Part shown: positions 11,201-17,075 of the stretch, one piece after another | Layout of the letters: every line of letters begins with the position of its first letter | How positions within the stretch are numbered: the first letter of the stretch is position 1 | Origin: Clostridia bacterium | GTDB lineage: Bacteria; Bacillota; Clostridia; Christensenellales; DTU072 | Direction of reading: 5' to 3' | NCBI GenBank assembly: GCA_028701415.1 | Contig: JAQVQU010000009.1 | Span: 1-27,066, forward strand | DNA length: 27,066 nucleotides | The notes under the pieces: model-generated | Seen by the model: the letters and a program-made list of their open reading frames with translations, nothing else | What the model was told of the DNA's origin: nothing | Database searches by the model: none | Made by a program: the position numbers and the translations under genes

Positions 11201-11526
11201 ACAGAAACAGTAAACATCGTTTGTTTACCTTTATACTCTATTACAACAGAAAGCGTTTCCTTTGGCTTATCGCTCTTAAAATTCATAACCACGATATCTT
11301 GACGAATATCTGTAAGAGCAACCGAGGACTCAACCCCATCAGTTCTTTTTATTATAATTTTTATGCCAGATAAATCTATTTCATCGCCGATATAGTAAGT
11401 AGTTTTGTATTCACTTGAAGGATCAATAGAAATACTCTCGACACTAACCTCAGAACAAGCAGTTAAAAGGACTATCCCAAAAACAGCTAGTATAAGTATC
11501 AGTGAAACCGAAAGCTTTTTTAACAT
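694..11526 (-). CDS. Giant InlB-repeat / BspA-type leucine-rich-repeat lipoprotein
   Basis: This is a 3610-residue cell-surface lipoprotein. An earlier in-frame ATG exists at 11571, but I choose 11526 because GGAG (complement 11535-11538) sits 8 bases upstream and a standard signal peptide starts there. Residues 1-23 are hydrophobic after MLKK, with lipobox LLTAC and Cys24 as the lipid anchor. Residues about 29-110 resemble a bacterial Ig-like group 3 domain (YxxGDExDLSGIKI). Residues about 118-1096 hold about 12 InlB-type (Listeria-Bacteroides, Flg_new) beta repeats recognised by GYxFDGWY and LYAKW. Residues about 1110-3610 are BspA-type LRR_5 repeats (AFxGCTSLxxVxIP). There is no catalytic domain, LPXTG signal or transmembrane helix after the signal. 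Family knowledge points to adhesion or host/matrix binding; the ligand is unknown. A strong promoter lies upstream. The frame is open throughout with no sign of frameshift. Being a single gene over 10 kb, it is a risk spot for assembly collapse of repeats. Confidence 0.93.
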   Translation of the reverse strand: MLKKLSVSLILILAVFGIVLLTACSEVSVESISIDPSSEYKTTYYIGDEIDLSGIKIIIKRTDGVESSVALTDIRQDIVVMNFKSDKPKETLSVVIEYKGKQTMFTVSVSDVISSSVRYTLSFDTGEGNQEVEEQEVPSYGTATLPSDPVRAGYAFDGWYKERTFNNKWNFSVDKVISDTVLYAKWAKLYTVTFYPTEGEDLTPIVRYVKSGETLSSVPSVPEIEGKVGVWDRLVFTNVQSNITTQSVYTIKTFRVVFCYMDTDGITIQTLRSFDNVPYGTDMNTDPAYSGEINSINPPNFINNTRYSGTWNAAFNNIVSNLTVQAVYISKEYDISFNVNYDIPNPLYFSLENVIHGNVIDKPSSDPTREGYSFDGWYKDMGCTVEWNFDLMTVDKDMSLFAKWVREYQVFFLINPDYSSYFPDLSQTKIYNEGGEEVEYKVYSRFPVRENTSITKPESPRITGYSSRWDIDDAAFSPVISDLKVVAIFTIDNYTVEFCAEDGTVLQTQYIDYGDPATDPEINPLKTGYNFTGWREDFSIISGNIKIYPLYEAKAVNIKIYPRGNYVNPDTGLNFYSLVGAYDSLIVLSQPIPSYEGHQFEGWYSDEVLSSKWDLSTTIIKQETEINLYANWLNIWEVRFQDEFGSLVPGGLYSIVDGGKVTAVPAIPEKIGHSAKWFLYEGGGFTDEAGMNFWNNTQIRENLFVRPQYVKLIYKVDYVVDSQYTYSTDIEYNSVRVLPSQEYIENYLDGVGKIFVRWEPEIPIEQPVTSNMTFNAVFVFKTFVVTWRDAFNQVLHEEPSVQYGSNAETIFNGLGISRPEKEGYSFTGWRVVIPVGGSMNPITESITLEPVYSIKSYILTVSNRYDETQKLENFSTTESFNDYYTFGIGGNILDPERTGYTFTGWNTARYSIERKIVSEVPYWVITNNNTAKTGIHYYTGGKLILFKDEIYRENPPVNPGLGTESWKSSCGLMLMDENVGWIDVAANNLPLNVKSVALPGQMVHVFGEDSDFAARYLINQYTVTFDVSTNPENVTGEPTDFVAQYGTVPTIPQSPTWPGFVFLGWYNEPEFETRWDSQGGKAYQPLSSNYTVYARWETATVNPTTGITFTLNDLANGYIVSSMTNVESSLSNVRIPNYYNNLPVVGIGYRAVYSNIALAAGLTSIELPNTLNEIANNAFENCTSLVSIEIPAFVKSITTNAFNGCTSLENVTFKAGTEIESIGDFAFYGNTSLENITIPEGVISIGNNAFFGCISLIYIQIPSSVTFIGDGAFANNTKLAQVYFNTLSPINLGQNVFFRNDSSYSFLKIYVSDVSRYATGSSWANENWHQLYDQGKLIDIENISVDGDWSFVFDGTSIKLVQYLGSNELVTVPSSVLTYFSDDEYSVSKMGDFIFDSRVLQVTFESSVEFERDAFSGAVQLNNIVLRIINNNIPISNFDLTYVYNNGGPNLNKFSVSSSKPLIDIFQGTPPSKIKEIEIIEKDEYIVANMFLDCVSIEIVRMDTSIQDIRENAFSGCTSLREIYFKTNESSPYYTLNSVGNDAFSGCYQLEDFYVSDELDVDVMVEGLPSTISTIGLNAFLGTKWLEDRDYGSVIIGDGILYTFKQHASLSPVVMIPSSVKRILSRAFYANTQITHVIPEDIENSSLRYIGESAFRYCSSLEVVAVPDGFISFGNYAFESASKLGTLAIFGTTEVPLRGADFLTNTLRRVVGGISVPGIEIFVDNGLDGTQKASYNDLGISLGYGINYETGMSISYDLNENRKWIYSNGSVAGIKLIKFFGNLTDCFIPENLEGVVTEISDNALSRATTNLSINISVTVESFAFAGITRLTSLSISAPNYASVKTDDDLLYSLLLANPSMNSISSAAGYSIKEVLGTRILPSHISTVNILVGQEVVESAFLEDCEYVTNINILSVSDDELIVTPLETQLDENMISEKNILLNSIKERAFTGTGWMNSIEQDFIVVLDGILVDYKGVNNVLTIPSSVKTVGYGVFKNNEHIEVVYIPDNVQAIEAYAFADAPWLTKIFMAHSSQIPSVEQSSFTVGAGREIFVKGEKLSDYQADITGWLTFAPKVEPDVPLISEEIQRSFKRGLDANLLLEVRMRSYLLTTLAGDKSQSTLNWLRDSYITYDIPDDTPSYNRDSILLSLYPQVSLRESSEVIIPDTISDGAFDYTILALGNNVFMSGVSSISINLDDSVTPNTFSNLADLQELTINKSENILNREISGKEITSLINESSLYKVNYLGSVTLDNLFEIVLVGEPQDLNLRPESIISIEIIDGALTTIDEMLNGWTNISQVAFPDTIESLGVNSLEDTLWFQNYYIPSYGSDFVVAADKVLYKYKGTSSSINVPANVQIVNTGAFSLASGSPGSWTWSSSLTFTTLRFEQGSKAHTIMDNAFYGCAGFNNFNAPDSLRTVATSAFTGTQFTMNPSGLLILEGTYAQGKTIVKYLGDPNVLTIDLTADVKIIAEGAFKNLENLNTISWGGTSSILQHIGKEAFYGCTNLTSVPLNEYNVYTPNISSIGKDAFTNTLFTLNRALRADGKYVVYKHVGGGAYTIDSTVYSVTLGAVTDPPRIILESGASISSSDMYNLLSMPSVFAFNSDGSIPIKDLIGGNDILPNITTLAFTDGVTDIASEYANGWYSVEEILWPSGLQTVGRDAFTGTKWLDDVQNDYVTPGGANPAGVLIKYKGVSPEVFIDYRITSISADAFRGNEDIVSIEFGPGSTLTQIPPGAFSGCLKLEEISNIPLSVNSIGQDAFKNTLWLENKTGLVIINGLLVAYRGSSEAVYIPKEVEKIYPYVFAGNNVITSLEFDKYSVIDTIEANTFANCTMLASVKLSESINFVDSQAFLNTPWLSLVQTSSNGGFIVYEDSYTKEYKLIRYVGTRTTVTIPSQTTEIGSWTFRNNRAITRVTLDKGLYIPDFTFSGCTALAQVELSVNVSIGEHSFEETPWFTSKTAEFVLAGNGYLIKYNGVGGSVTLPSSVKGLTGDVFRNNTLITSLDFSQTLIQSIPREALSGATSLSSVTFNSLINEIGQDAFLGTPWYNGYNDYPDGYVVVNGILVGYKGASSNVVIPSSVSIVPRYVFEGNTSLESLAFDANPVSLEDYAFYGCTSLSSVINPGLIQSLGSHTFRNTLYYSSLSVSNNGYVVINGILLGYEGVDSDISVPANVSLIADLSFENSNINSLSFESRTSEITIGAKAFQGSLNLSVVNLTDWIREVEYRAFYNTYWIDNLPSLFVSTGNKLLMYIGRSTNIEIASNITSMAYGVFTNNKSISSVRFNTTSQNEFIIPENSFNGCTSLNSVTLPSKSYIGQNAFKDTLWLIGKGEFAHYNNRLFGYNGISTSIVLPSNLVGIYDYVFRGNTLIQSISFSATQTVSIANGEFVGCTSLSSVILNNSLQELSTSAFAGTPWIANYSANNGGTKFIILNNTRLLAYLSSDTEVIIPANINFIGKNVFTGNTAITSVSFSSLTTMLQIPNNAFSGCTSLSTVTLTGYIEETGIDAFKDTPWFTGLPNTAYIVANRLLFYKGTATEYSVPEEVTHIGTNAFYGSGITTLNMLNPSPCSLGRGDVLQGITAIYVPDLNALTLYNNNSAWIPYRSYLNVAP
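985..3548 (-). repeat. Ten-copy higher-order repeat of about 282 bp (about 94 residues)
   Basis: Within the leucine-rich region, the motif AFxxTxW (variants AFKDTPW, AFAGTPW, AFKDTLW, AFYNTYW, AFLNTPW, AFTGTKW) recurs at about 985, 1275, 1546, 1823, 2105, 2380, 2661, 2955, 3228 and 3520. The mean spacing is about 282 bp. Unit lengths I counted in the protein are 93, 94, 92, 90 and 98 residues. Each unit contains the AFxxTxW strand, a GxxVxxNGxLLxYxG hairpin, an IPxxVxxIxxxVFxGN turn, and one or two ordinary GCTSL repeats. The copies are diverged at nucleotide level. Confidence 0.85.
8239..11175 (-). repeat. InlB-type (Listeria-Bacteroides) beta-repeat region, about 12 units
   Basis: This covers residues about 118-1096 of the giant lipoprotein. 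Units of 55-90 residues start with a Y-x-V-x-F type strand and end with YAKW or a VYxIK-type strand. Complete units carry GYxFDGWY, a later W, and a terminal KW/NW/RW. Shortened units keep only part of this and end in AVY, AIF or PVY. Unit 11 carries an insert of roughly 100 residues (see findings). In this family the repeats act as stalk-like spacers between the anchor and the distal binding domain. Confidence 0.85.
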
Positions 11527-11591
11527 GTGGCAAACTCCATCGAAGGGTAAAAATGCGTGTAAAAGGCTCACACACCTTTATTAACATAATT

Positions 11592-11620
11592 ATTATATAT
11601 AATAGGGGCTGAAAAATCAA
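11592..11620 (-). promoter_or_regulatory. Promoter of the giant lipoprotein gene
   Basis: On the minus strand, TTGATT (complement 11615-11620) and a perfect TATAAT (complement 11592-11597) are separated by 17 bases. The start of transcription would be near 11585, giving an untranslated leader of about 60 bases. That leader contains a small AAAGG/CCTTT inverted repeat, then the GGAG ribosome binding site. The close consensus match suggests vegetative, reasonably strong expression. Confidence 0.7.
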
Positions 11621-11895
11621 CATATATTAAAGACAGAATAGGTGTATACTCGGTGAATTTTTATAAAACAAAAATGCCCAACCCATACTTTAACAACAAA
11701 TTCATTCCTCTCAAAATGCTAGGATAACCGGCTTATCTCTTAACAATGTCCCCAGTTCAACAATAACCCCACAAAATAACCTCACAAAACTATAAAGATA
11801 TTGCTAAAAAAGGACTACTTATACTTACCAATCTTCATAATGTTCTGAAAATAAATAATTTTAAAAGGTTTGAATCAAGACTGAACTATGTGAAG
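11621..11895. other. Divergent intergenic spacer with no recognised gene
   Basis: This is the middle part of the 424 bp gap between the divergent giant-lipoprotein gene and the acetyltransferase operon. It is AT-rich with stop codons in all frames. I found no tRNA, riboswitch-like fold, strong inverted repeat or coding potential. Operators for the two flanking promoters could lie here, but none stands out. Confidence 0.5.
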
Positions 11896-11924
11896 TTGTA
11901 TTATTGTCTAGTTTTTTGTATGAT
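11896..11924 (+). promoter_or_regulatory. Promoter of the acetyltransferase-phosphatase-ligase operon
   Basis: TTGTAT (11896-11901) and TATGAT (11919-11924) are separated by 17 bases. Transcription would start near 11931, leaving a short leader of about 20 bases that contains the ribosome binding site GAGGA at 11940-11944. Confidence 0.6.
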
Positions 11925-11950
11925 ATCTTCAAAAAGAGTGAGGATCATAA

Positions 11951-13117
11951 TTGCCGCTAATAACTCCTTCAAAATCACAGTTAGTTCAGTTAGCTGACTT
12001 GCATAAAACTAGTTTTCAAGATGGAGACTTTTATATAGACTTTTTTTTCAAGAATAAACTAAACCTTGCTGATTGCTTTGTAAACATTGAGTTAGATGGA
12101 ACTTTATCTGGGGTTCTATATGCTAGGCCTTTGAAATTTAAGATTTTAAAACGTGTTGTTGTTATCCCTTTTATCACAGGAGTTGCAACTAATCCCAATT
12201 TTCGTAATCGCGGTATAGCTTCCTCCTTGCTAAATGAAGCTTGTGATTACTACGCTAAAAATAAATATCCTTGTGTCATGCTTTACCCTTTCAACCATGA
12301 TTTTTACAGAAGACAAAAATTTCAAACAGTTAATTATTTTTACAAACCATTTCTTGAATCATATAATCGGGATGAAGCCCCAAATTATGACTACTTGTTG
12401 GGAAAACTAATAAAAATATTGCCTACTAATTTTTCTGCTGAGAAACTTAAAATAGAGGATTTTGCCTCATGCAAAAAAATATATGATTGCGCGTCAAAGA
12501 ACGAGTCTTTTTTTCAAATACGAACACCATCTTACTTTAGAATGTTACTGGAGGAATATTTGCAAGATGCTGGTTCAGGAATACTTTTCAAGCATTTTGG
12601 GAAACCATATGGATATTTATTGTTTTCTCAAGAAGGAATTAAGGAAATGGTTTTTTCACATAAATCAGCTGATAAATTCTTACCTATTTTTTCCGAAATT
12701 TTACCCTCTCTTGAATGCCCAATAAACTTTCGAGATAGCTCGACAAGGGATAACTTAAAACCCGATTGTCCCTTTGTTCTATCTTCAGACATCGAGTATT
12801 GTATGGCAAGAATTTGTCATATAAAGAAAGCAATTAAAATTGCTATTTACGACAAAAAAAGCCCAAAAAAAGTATGCATAATCCTGGAGGACTATATGTT
12901 TAAAATATGGATAAAGAACGGGAGGGCCCAATTCGTAAAGATTTTTCAGAAAAAAAAGTACCATAGTGAGTTAAAGAAACTTAATGATAAAGATTTCCAT
13001 ATTATATCAACCTCAAAAGAGTCATTAACCACAGCGTTGCTAGGAAATGTCAAGTTTAATCCGCTTTATAAAAATATATTTTATGTGTATAATATTCTAA
13101 TGTACGAAAAGTACTAA
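11951..13117 (+). CDS. Eis-like GNAT family N-acetyltransferase
   Basis: This 388-residue protein starts with TTG at 11951. The start is supported by GAGGA (11940-11944) six bases upstream and a promoter just before it. Residues 1-135 form a GNAT domain: the acetyl-CoA loop reads R-N-R-G-I-A (85-90) after the beta-4 strand ITGVAT (75-80), followed by LYPFNHDFYRRQKF (111-124), as in Eis-type enzymes. The length, a second weaker middle domain, and a C-terminal part from about residue 290 resembling the SCP2-like domain all fit the Eis architecture, which transfers acetyl groups to amines. The substrate is not deducible. The protein is cytoplasmic with no signal. It is the first gene of the operon; the next starts 10 bases after its stop. 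The C-terminal domain assignment is tentative. Confidence 0.8.
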   Translation: MPLITPSKSQLVQLADLHKTSFQDGDFYIDFFFKNKLNLADCFVNIELDGTLSGVLYARPLKFKILKRVVVIPFITGVATNPNFRNRGIASSLLNEACDYYAKNKYPCVMLYPFNHDFYRRQKFQTVNYFYKPFLESYNRDEAPNYDYLLGKLIKILPTNFSAEKLKIEDFASCKKIYDCASKNESFFQIRTPSYFRMLLEEYLQDAGSGILFKHFGKPYGYLLFSQEGIKEMVFSHKSADKFLPIFSEILPSLECPINFRDSSTRDNLKPDCPFVLSSDIEYCMARICHIKKAIKIAIYDKKSPKKVCIILEDYMFKIWIKNGRAQFVKIFQKKKYHSELKKLNDKDFHIISTSKESLTTALLGNVKFNPLYKNIFYVYNILMYEKY

Positions 13118-13127
13118 GGAGAAAATA

Positions 13128-14258
13128 ATGGCTAGAGAGATTAATTTAAAACGAGAAAATAAAATTTTATGGATTGTAATTGCTTCCATATTATTGATCG
13201 TTTTCTCCTCAAGTTTGGTTCTGTTTTCCGTTTATTATTTTGACAATTATAGCAAGAACCCTTCTGTGTCTTCGCCCGCCCAAAATATTATACTTTTAAT
13301 TGGAGACGGGATGGGAGAAAAACATATTGAGGTAGCAAAGCTTTATGAAGGAAAAGAATTAACTATGACTTCTAAGTTCGGAGCATCTGGAGAGCTTATT
13401 ACAAGATCCTTGACTCCTGGGCCAACCGATAGTGCTGCATCGGCTACAGCAATGGCAACAGGAAAGAAAGTAGGAAACGGAAGAATAGGTTACTACTCCG
13501 GATCAAACTTAAAAAACTTTGTCGAGTATTCCCAAGAATTAAGTAAAAAGACTGGCGTTGTAACCACAAAATCAGTTACTGATGCTACTCCTGCAGCCTT
13601 CTCTTCGCATGTGAAAAATCGTAGCCAACAAGAAGAAATCGCTCTTCAACAAATAAGAAATTCCAACCTTGATGTATTATTTGGGTTAGGTCAGGCTTTT
13701 TTTGAGCAGTATGAAGATGAAATAGATAACGAGACAAGAGAATATTGTGTGAGTTTCTCTGAACTTTCTCAAACCCAAAAGGAGAAAGTATATTGTATAC
13801 TTCCTGATGATGGAATTAGCACTATAGGAAATGATAGAACACTTGCTGTACTAACAGATAAAGCCTTAGATATTTTAAGTAAAGATAATAATGATGGCTT
13901 TTTTCTGATGGTTGAAGGAGCAAAAATTGATACTGCTAGTCACGAAAACAATATACAATCTATGATAAATGAACTTACTGCATTTGATGATGCAGTTGCA
14001 GTCGCCCTAAATTTCGCCTCTGCAAATCCTAATACGACTGTTTTAGTGGTTGCGGACCATGAAACAGGTCGCATAAAAATTCCTGCTGATGCTGAAGCCC
14101 AAGATATTTCGGATGACTGGTATAAAACCAAAAATCACACAATAAGAAACGTACCATATTATATTTACGGACCAGGCACTGGGGAACTTCCAAGCATATT
14201 AGATAACAGCGATGTCTTTGTGGTGATGTGCCAATTATTTGAAATAAATTCTTTTTGA
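13128..14258 (+). CDS. Membrane-anchored alkaline phosphatase (PhoA family)
   Basis: This 376-residue enzyme hydrolyses phosphate monoesters outside the cytoplasm. Residues 13-38 are a hydrophobic signal/anchor without a clear cleavage site, so it is probably tethered to the membrane. All active-site elements of the E. coli PhoA family are visible: Asp60 in GDG, nucleophile Ser102 in TDSAASATAMATG, the TDAT motif (151-154), Arg165, Glu263, Asp268 and His272 in VEGAKIDTASH, Asp310-His311 in VADHETG, and His337 in NHT. It is shorter than E. coli PhoA and lacks some peripheral insertions. AGGAG (13117-13121), overlapping the previous stop codon, supports the ATG start. The next gene begins 12 bases after its TGA. 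No Pho-box was seen. The family call is firm; the physiological substrate is unknown. Confidence 0.93.
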   Translation: MAREINLKRENKILWIVIASILLIVFSSSLVLFSVYYFDNYSKNPSVSSPAQNIILLIGDGMGEKHIEVAKLYEGKELTMTSKFGASGELITRSLTPGPTDSAASATAMATGKKVGNGRIGYYSGSNLKNFVEYSQELSKKTGVVTTKSVTDATPAAFSSHVKNRSQQEEIALQQIRNSNLDVLFGLGQAFFEQYEDEIDNETREYCVSFSELSQTQKEKVYCILPDDGISTIGNDRTLAVLTDKALDILSKDNNDGFFLMVEGAKIDTASHENNIQSMINELTAFDDAVAVALNFASANPNTTVLVVADHETGRIKIPADAEAQDISDDWYKTKNHTIRNVPYYIYGPGTGELPSILDNSDVFVVMCQLFEINSF

Positions 14259-14270
14259 TTGAGGGAAAGT

Positions 14271-15092
14271 ATGAAAGATAATTTAATTAACAATGCTATA
14301 AAATGGGCTGTAAAACTCGGCTTTTCGGAGGAATGGCTAGCCAAAATTTCTGATTTTGCACCAGCTGCTGAATTTGTGCCTTTTGACCCAAAGAATAAAA
14401 CTCTTTTTGAAAAGAAAGACATGATGTTAAATTTAGTCTGCTATTTGAATTATTGTGATCTCGCCGAAAAATTTTACCAGGAAAAGGGTATATCAGAAAA
14501 CATATTAATCGACACTCTGTTGGACATTAAAATTTGGGCTTATAGATATAAAGAAATCTTTGGCGGGTATGGAGTAAAGGAAATTAACTGGCTACATAAT
14601 AATATTGAGTGCAATATATTTAGGGTAGGTAGATTACAATATAAATTTGGTAAATCTATGCTTTTTTCTTGGAAATATCGAATGAAAATAGCGGAAAAGA
14701 TTTTGGAAATTCACATCCCGAGAGGAGAAAAACTTCAGTTTTCAGAATGTATAGAATCGTTCAAACAAGCGAAGGTTTTCTTCGCTACTTTCTTTCCTGA
14801 ATATAAATATAGACACATTACTTGTGGCTCATGGATGCTTGATAACAAAGTCCTTCCTAAAATATTGTCCGCAGATTCAAATATTATTTCCTTCCAAAAT
14901 GCTTTTAACGTACTCATTACGGTTCCATCGAGAGATTGTATTCGATTCGTTTTTGGCGAGCACAAGAACAAAAAAAATCTTGATGATTTTGAGCCGAAAA
15001 CTTCTTTCCAAGCAAACCTCAAAGAGCACATATGCTCTGGCAAATGCAACTATGTTGGATATGGGATATTGAAGGAAGAGTTCAAACAGTAA
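14271..15092 (+). CDS. Acyltransferase-like protein (NAT_N / GNAT_C type)
   Basis: This 273-residue cytoplasmic protein has no signal or membrane segment. An in-frame TTG at 14259 would directly abut the previous stop; I prefer the ATG at 14271 because GAGGG (14261-14265) lies five bases upstream of it. The N-terminal half is helical (FSEEWLAKI, then LIDTLLDIKIW). The C-terminal half has LEIHIPRGEKL, then TCGSWMLD, then FEPKTSFQ. This order resembles the two-domain Firmicute family in which an all-helical domain precedes a GNAT-like C-terminal domain, often labelled acyltransferase domain-containing protein. I base this on pattern memory, so it is moderate. No catalytic residue can be named. 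It sits 12 bases after the phosphatase gene and 71 bases before the acyl-CoA ligase gene, consistent with a shared acyl-transfer pathway. Confidence 0.6.
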   Translation: MKDNLINNAIKWAVKLGFSEEWLAKISDFAPAAEFVPFDPKNKTLFEKKDMMLNLVCYLNYCDLAEKFYQEKGISENILIDTLLDIKIWAYRYKEIFGGYGVKEINWLHNNIECNIFRVGRLQYKFGKSMLFSWKYRMKIAEKILEIHIPRGEKLQFSECIESFKQAKVFFATFFPEYKYRHITCGSWMLDNKVLPKILSADSNIISFQNAFNVLITVPSRDCIRFVFGEHKNKKNLDDFEPKTSFQANLKEHICSGKCNYVGYGILKEEFKQ

Positions 15093-15163
15093 AAACCAAC
15101 AAAACTTTAAAATCGACCCAAATTAATATGGGATGATTTCTAGATATTTTTCTGAGAGGTTAT

Positions 15164-16831
15164 ATGAAAGAACTTTTAAACATTACAATTGGCAATTTAC
15201 TTGAACAGGTGGCAAGAAAATATCCAACTAGATCGGCGGTTAAATACATAGAAATGAATTTTACTCGAACATACTATGAGTTCAACAAGGAGGTTGATAA
15301 GTATGCTAGGGGTCTTCTAGGAATGGGGCTTAAAAAGGGAGACCATGTAGCGGTTTGGGCTACAAATTACCCTGAATGGTTGGTTCTAATGTTCGCTACT
15401 GCTCGTGTCGGTATTATTTTAGTTACAGTCAATACGAATTACAAGGAGAACGAACTCGAGTATATTCTATACCAGTCTGACAGCAAGGCTCTTTTCATTT
15501 GTGATGGAATTAAAGATATAGATTGTGAAAAGATTATTTTTAGTCTGTGCCCCGAGCTTAAAACCTGTGAAATTGGAAAACTAAACTCTCATAAGTTACC
15601 AATGTTAAAAATGGTAGTTTCATTTGATAATTGGTACAAAGGTTTGTATAATTGGACACAAATTCCTTCATTTGGAGTGTTGATTGATAACAAATCCTAT
15701 AAAGAGGCCCAAAACATAGTAAAACCTGATGATGTAATTAATATGCAATATACTTCTGGAACCACAGGTTTTCCTAAAGGTGTTATGTTAACTCATATTA
15801 ACTTAGTAAATAATGGGATGGCTATTGGCAACTGTATGAGATTTACATATCGAGATAGACTATGTATTCCAGTACCATTCTTTCACTGTTTTGGTATGGT
15901 GCTTGCTGTTCTTGCAAGCGTTACCCACGGAGCCACAATGATTCCTTTGTTATGGTACACACCAATGAAAGTAATGCATGCTATAGAATATGAGCGTTGC
16001 ACAGCTGTGCATGGGGTTCCAACTATGTTTATTAAAATCTTAGAACATCGTGATTTTTCAAAATATGATTTTTCCTCTTTAAGAACAGGTATAATGGCTG
16101 GTTCGCCCTGCCCTCCAGAAATTATGCAACGTGTTATAGAAAAAATGAATTTAAAAGAAATAACCATAACTTATGGACAAACTGAAGCATCTCCTGCATG
16201 CACAATGACCACCCCAGATGATGCTTTTGACTTAAGGGTAAACTCAGTGGGGAAACAGCTTCCACATATGGAAACGAAGATAGTCGATCCCGAAACCTAT
16301 GAAGATCTACCGAATGGAACCCCTGGAGAATTTGTTGTCCGTGGATATAATATAATGAAAGGATACTATAAAATGCCAGAAGCCACCTATGCAGCAATCG
16401 ATAAAGATGGATGGCTTCATACTGGCGATCTTGCAGTGAGAGACAACAACGGTTATTACAAAATTACTGGCAGGATAAAAGATATGATAATTAGAGGAGG
16501 AGAGAATATTTTCCCAAAAGAAATCGAAGATTTTCTGTATACTCACCCTGATATTGTTGATTCTCAGGTCGTTGCCGTTCCCTCTCCAAAGTATGGGGAA
16601 GAGGCGTATGCATTCATAATAAAACGCCCAAATTCAAAAGTTACTGCTGAAGACATAAAAAAATATATATCTGACAATATGGCCAGACATAAAATCCCTT
16701 CATACATAGAGTTTATAGATGAGTTCCCTATTACTGGAAGCGGAAAAATTCAAAAATTTAAGCTCAGGGAGATGGCGAGAAATACATTGGGAAGAGAAAA
16801 CGATTCCTTTAGTTTTGTGGACAAAGACTGA
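15164..16831 (+). CDS. AMP-forming acyl-CoA ligase (fatty-acyl-CoA synthetase-like)
   Basis: This 555-residue member of the ANL superfamily activates a carboxylic acid with ATP, normally then forming a CoA thioester. Motifs in order: the P-loop YTSGTTGFPKG (196-206), PFFHCFGM (238-245), YGQTEASP (337-344), GWLHTGD with Asp422, GRIKDMIIRGGENIFP (436-451) at the domain hinge, and GSGKIQK with the A10 catalytic Lys528. Its length and the PxFHCFGM and RGGENI forms fit medium/long-chain acyl-CoA synthetases rather than acetyl-CoA synthetase; the substrate cannot be read off. GAGAGG (15154-15159) precedes the ATG. It is last in the plus-strand operon and faces the convergent amylase gene across a tandem-repeat region. 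No fused carrier-protein domain is present. Confidence 0.9.
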   Translation: MKELLNITIGNLLEQVARKYPTRSAVKYIEMNFTRTYYEFNKEVDKYARGLLGMGLKKGDHVAVWATNYPEWLVLMFATARVGIILVTVNTNYKENELEYILYQSDSKALFICDGIKDIDCEKIIFSLCPELKTCEIGKLNSHKLPMLKMVVSFDNWYKGLYNWTQIPSFGVLIDNKSYKEAQNIVKPDDVINMQYTSGTTGFPKGVMLTHINLVNNGMAIGNCMRFTYRDRLCIPVPFFHCFGMVLAVLASVTHGATMIPLLWYTPMKVMHAIEYERCTAVHGVPTMFIKILEHRDFSKYDFSSLRTGIMAGSPCPPEIMQRVIEKMNLKEITITYGQTEASPACTMTTPDDAFDLRVNSVGKQLPHMETKIVDPETYEDLPNGTPGEFVVRGYNIMKGYYKMPEATYAAIDKDGWLHTGDLAVRDNNGYYKITGRIKDMIIRGGENIFPKEIEDFLYTHPDIVDSQVVAVPSPKYGEEAYAFIIKRPNSKVTAEDIKKYISDNMARHKIPSYIEFIDEFPITGSGKIQKFKLREMARNTLGRENDSFSFVDKD

Positions 16832-17075
16832 TTTATCATCCGTCACTTATTTTTTTGGCCGAGAAAAAGGCTTTAAGTTTTTTGGCTTGGAAGAATTTAT
16901 CCTCCGTCACTTATTTTTTAACCGAGAAAAAGGCTTTAATCATTTTGGCTTGGGAGAATTTATCCTCAGTCTCTTCTTTTTTAAACTAGATAAAGGCTTT
17001 AAGCTTTTTGACTAGTGATGGTTTATCCCTATATTAATCCCTTCTAATTGAGAAAAAAAGCTTTTTTGTCTAGGA
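16831..17075. repeat. Four degenerate 63-64 bp tandem repeats with hairpin potential
   Basis: Units begin with (A)TTTATC at 16831, 16895, 16958 and about 17021, so the period is 64, 63 and 63 bp. Shared core: TTTATCxTC, a T-rich run, CCGAG-AAAAAGGCTTTAA, T-run, GGCTTGG. In units 1 and 2, CCGAG can pair with CTTGG and A-runs with T-runs (16859-16890, 16922-16953). In unit 3 the closing arms are CTAG/CTAG (16986-17015). Unit 4 is the most diverged and contains the self-complementary AAAAAAGCTTTTTT (17054-17067). It fills most of the 318 bp gap between two convergent genes, so a terminator role in either direction is plausible. It also overlaps the ligase stop codon. Confidence 0.85.

Noticed and set aside
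11527..11571. An upstream ATG at 11571 adding 15 residues to the giant lipoprotein.
   Set aside because: The extra residues would precede a perfect lipoprotein signal peptide, and GGAG is correctly spaced only for the ATG at 11526.
14259..14270. TTG start for the acyltransferase-like gene immediately after the phosphatase stop.
   Set aside because: GAGGG lies inside this segment, properly spaced for the ATG at 14271; using the TTG would place the ribosome binding site within the coding region.
16719..17015. A 98-codon plus-strand frame whose translation shows 21-residue repeats (REKGF core).
   Set aside because: The repeats simply reflect the 63 bp DNA period, the frame overlaps the ligase 3' end in another frame, no ribosome binding site precedes its ATG, and the composition (Phe/Lys-rich) looks non-coding.
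16831..17075. CRISPR-like array.
   Set aside because: Whole 63-64 bp units are similar with no alternation of conserved repeat and unique spacer, there are only four degenerate units, and no cas gene is nearby.
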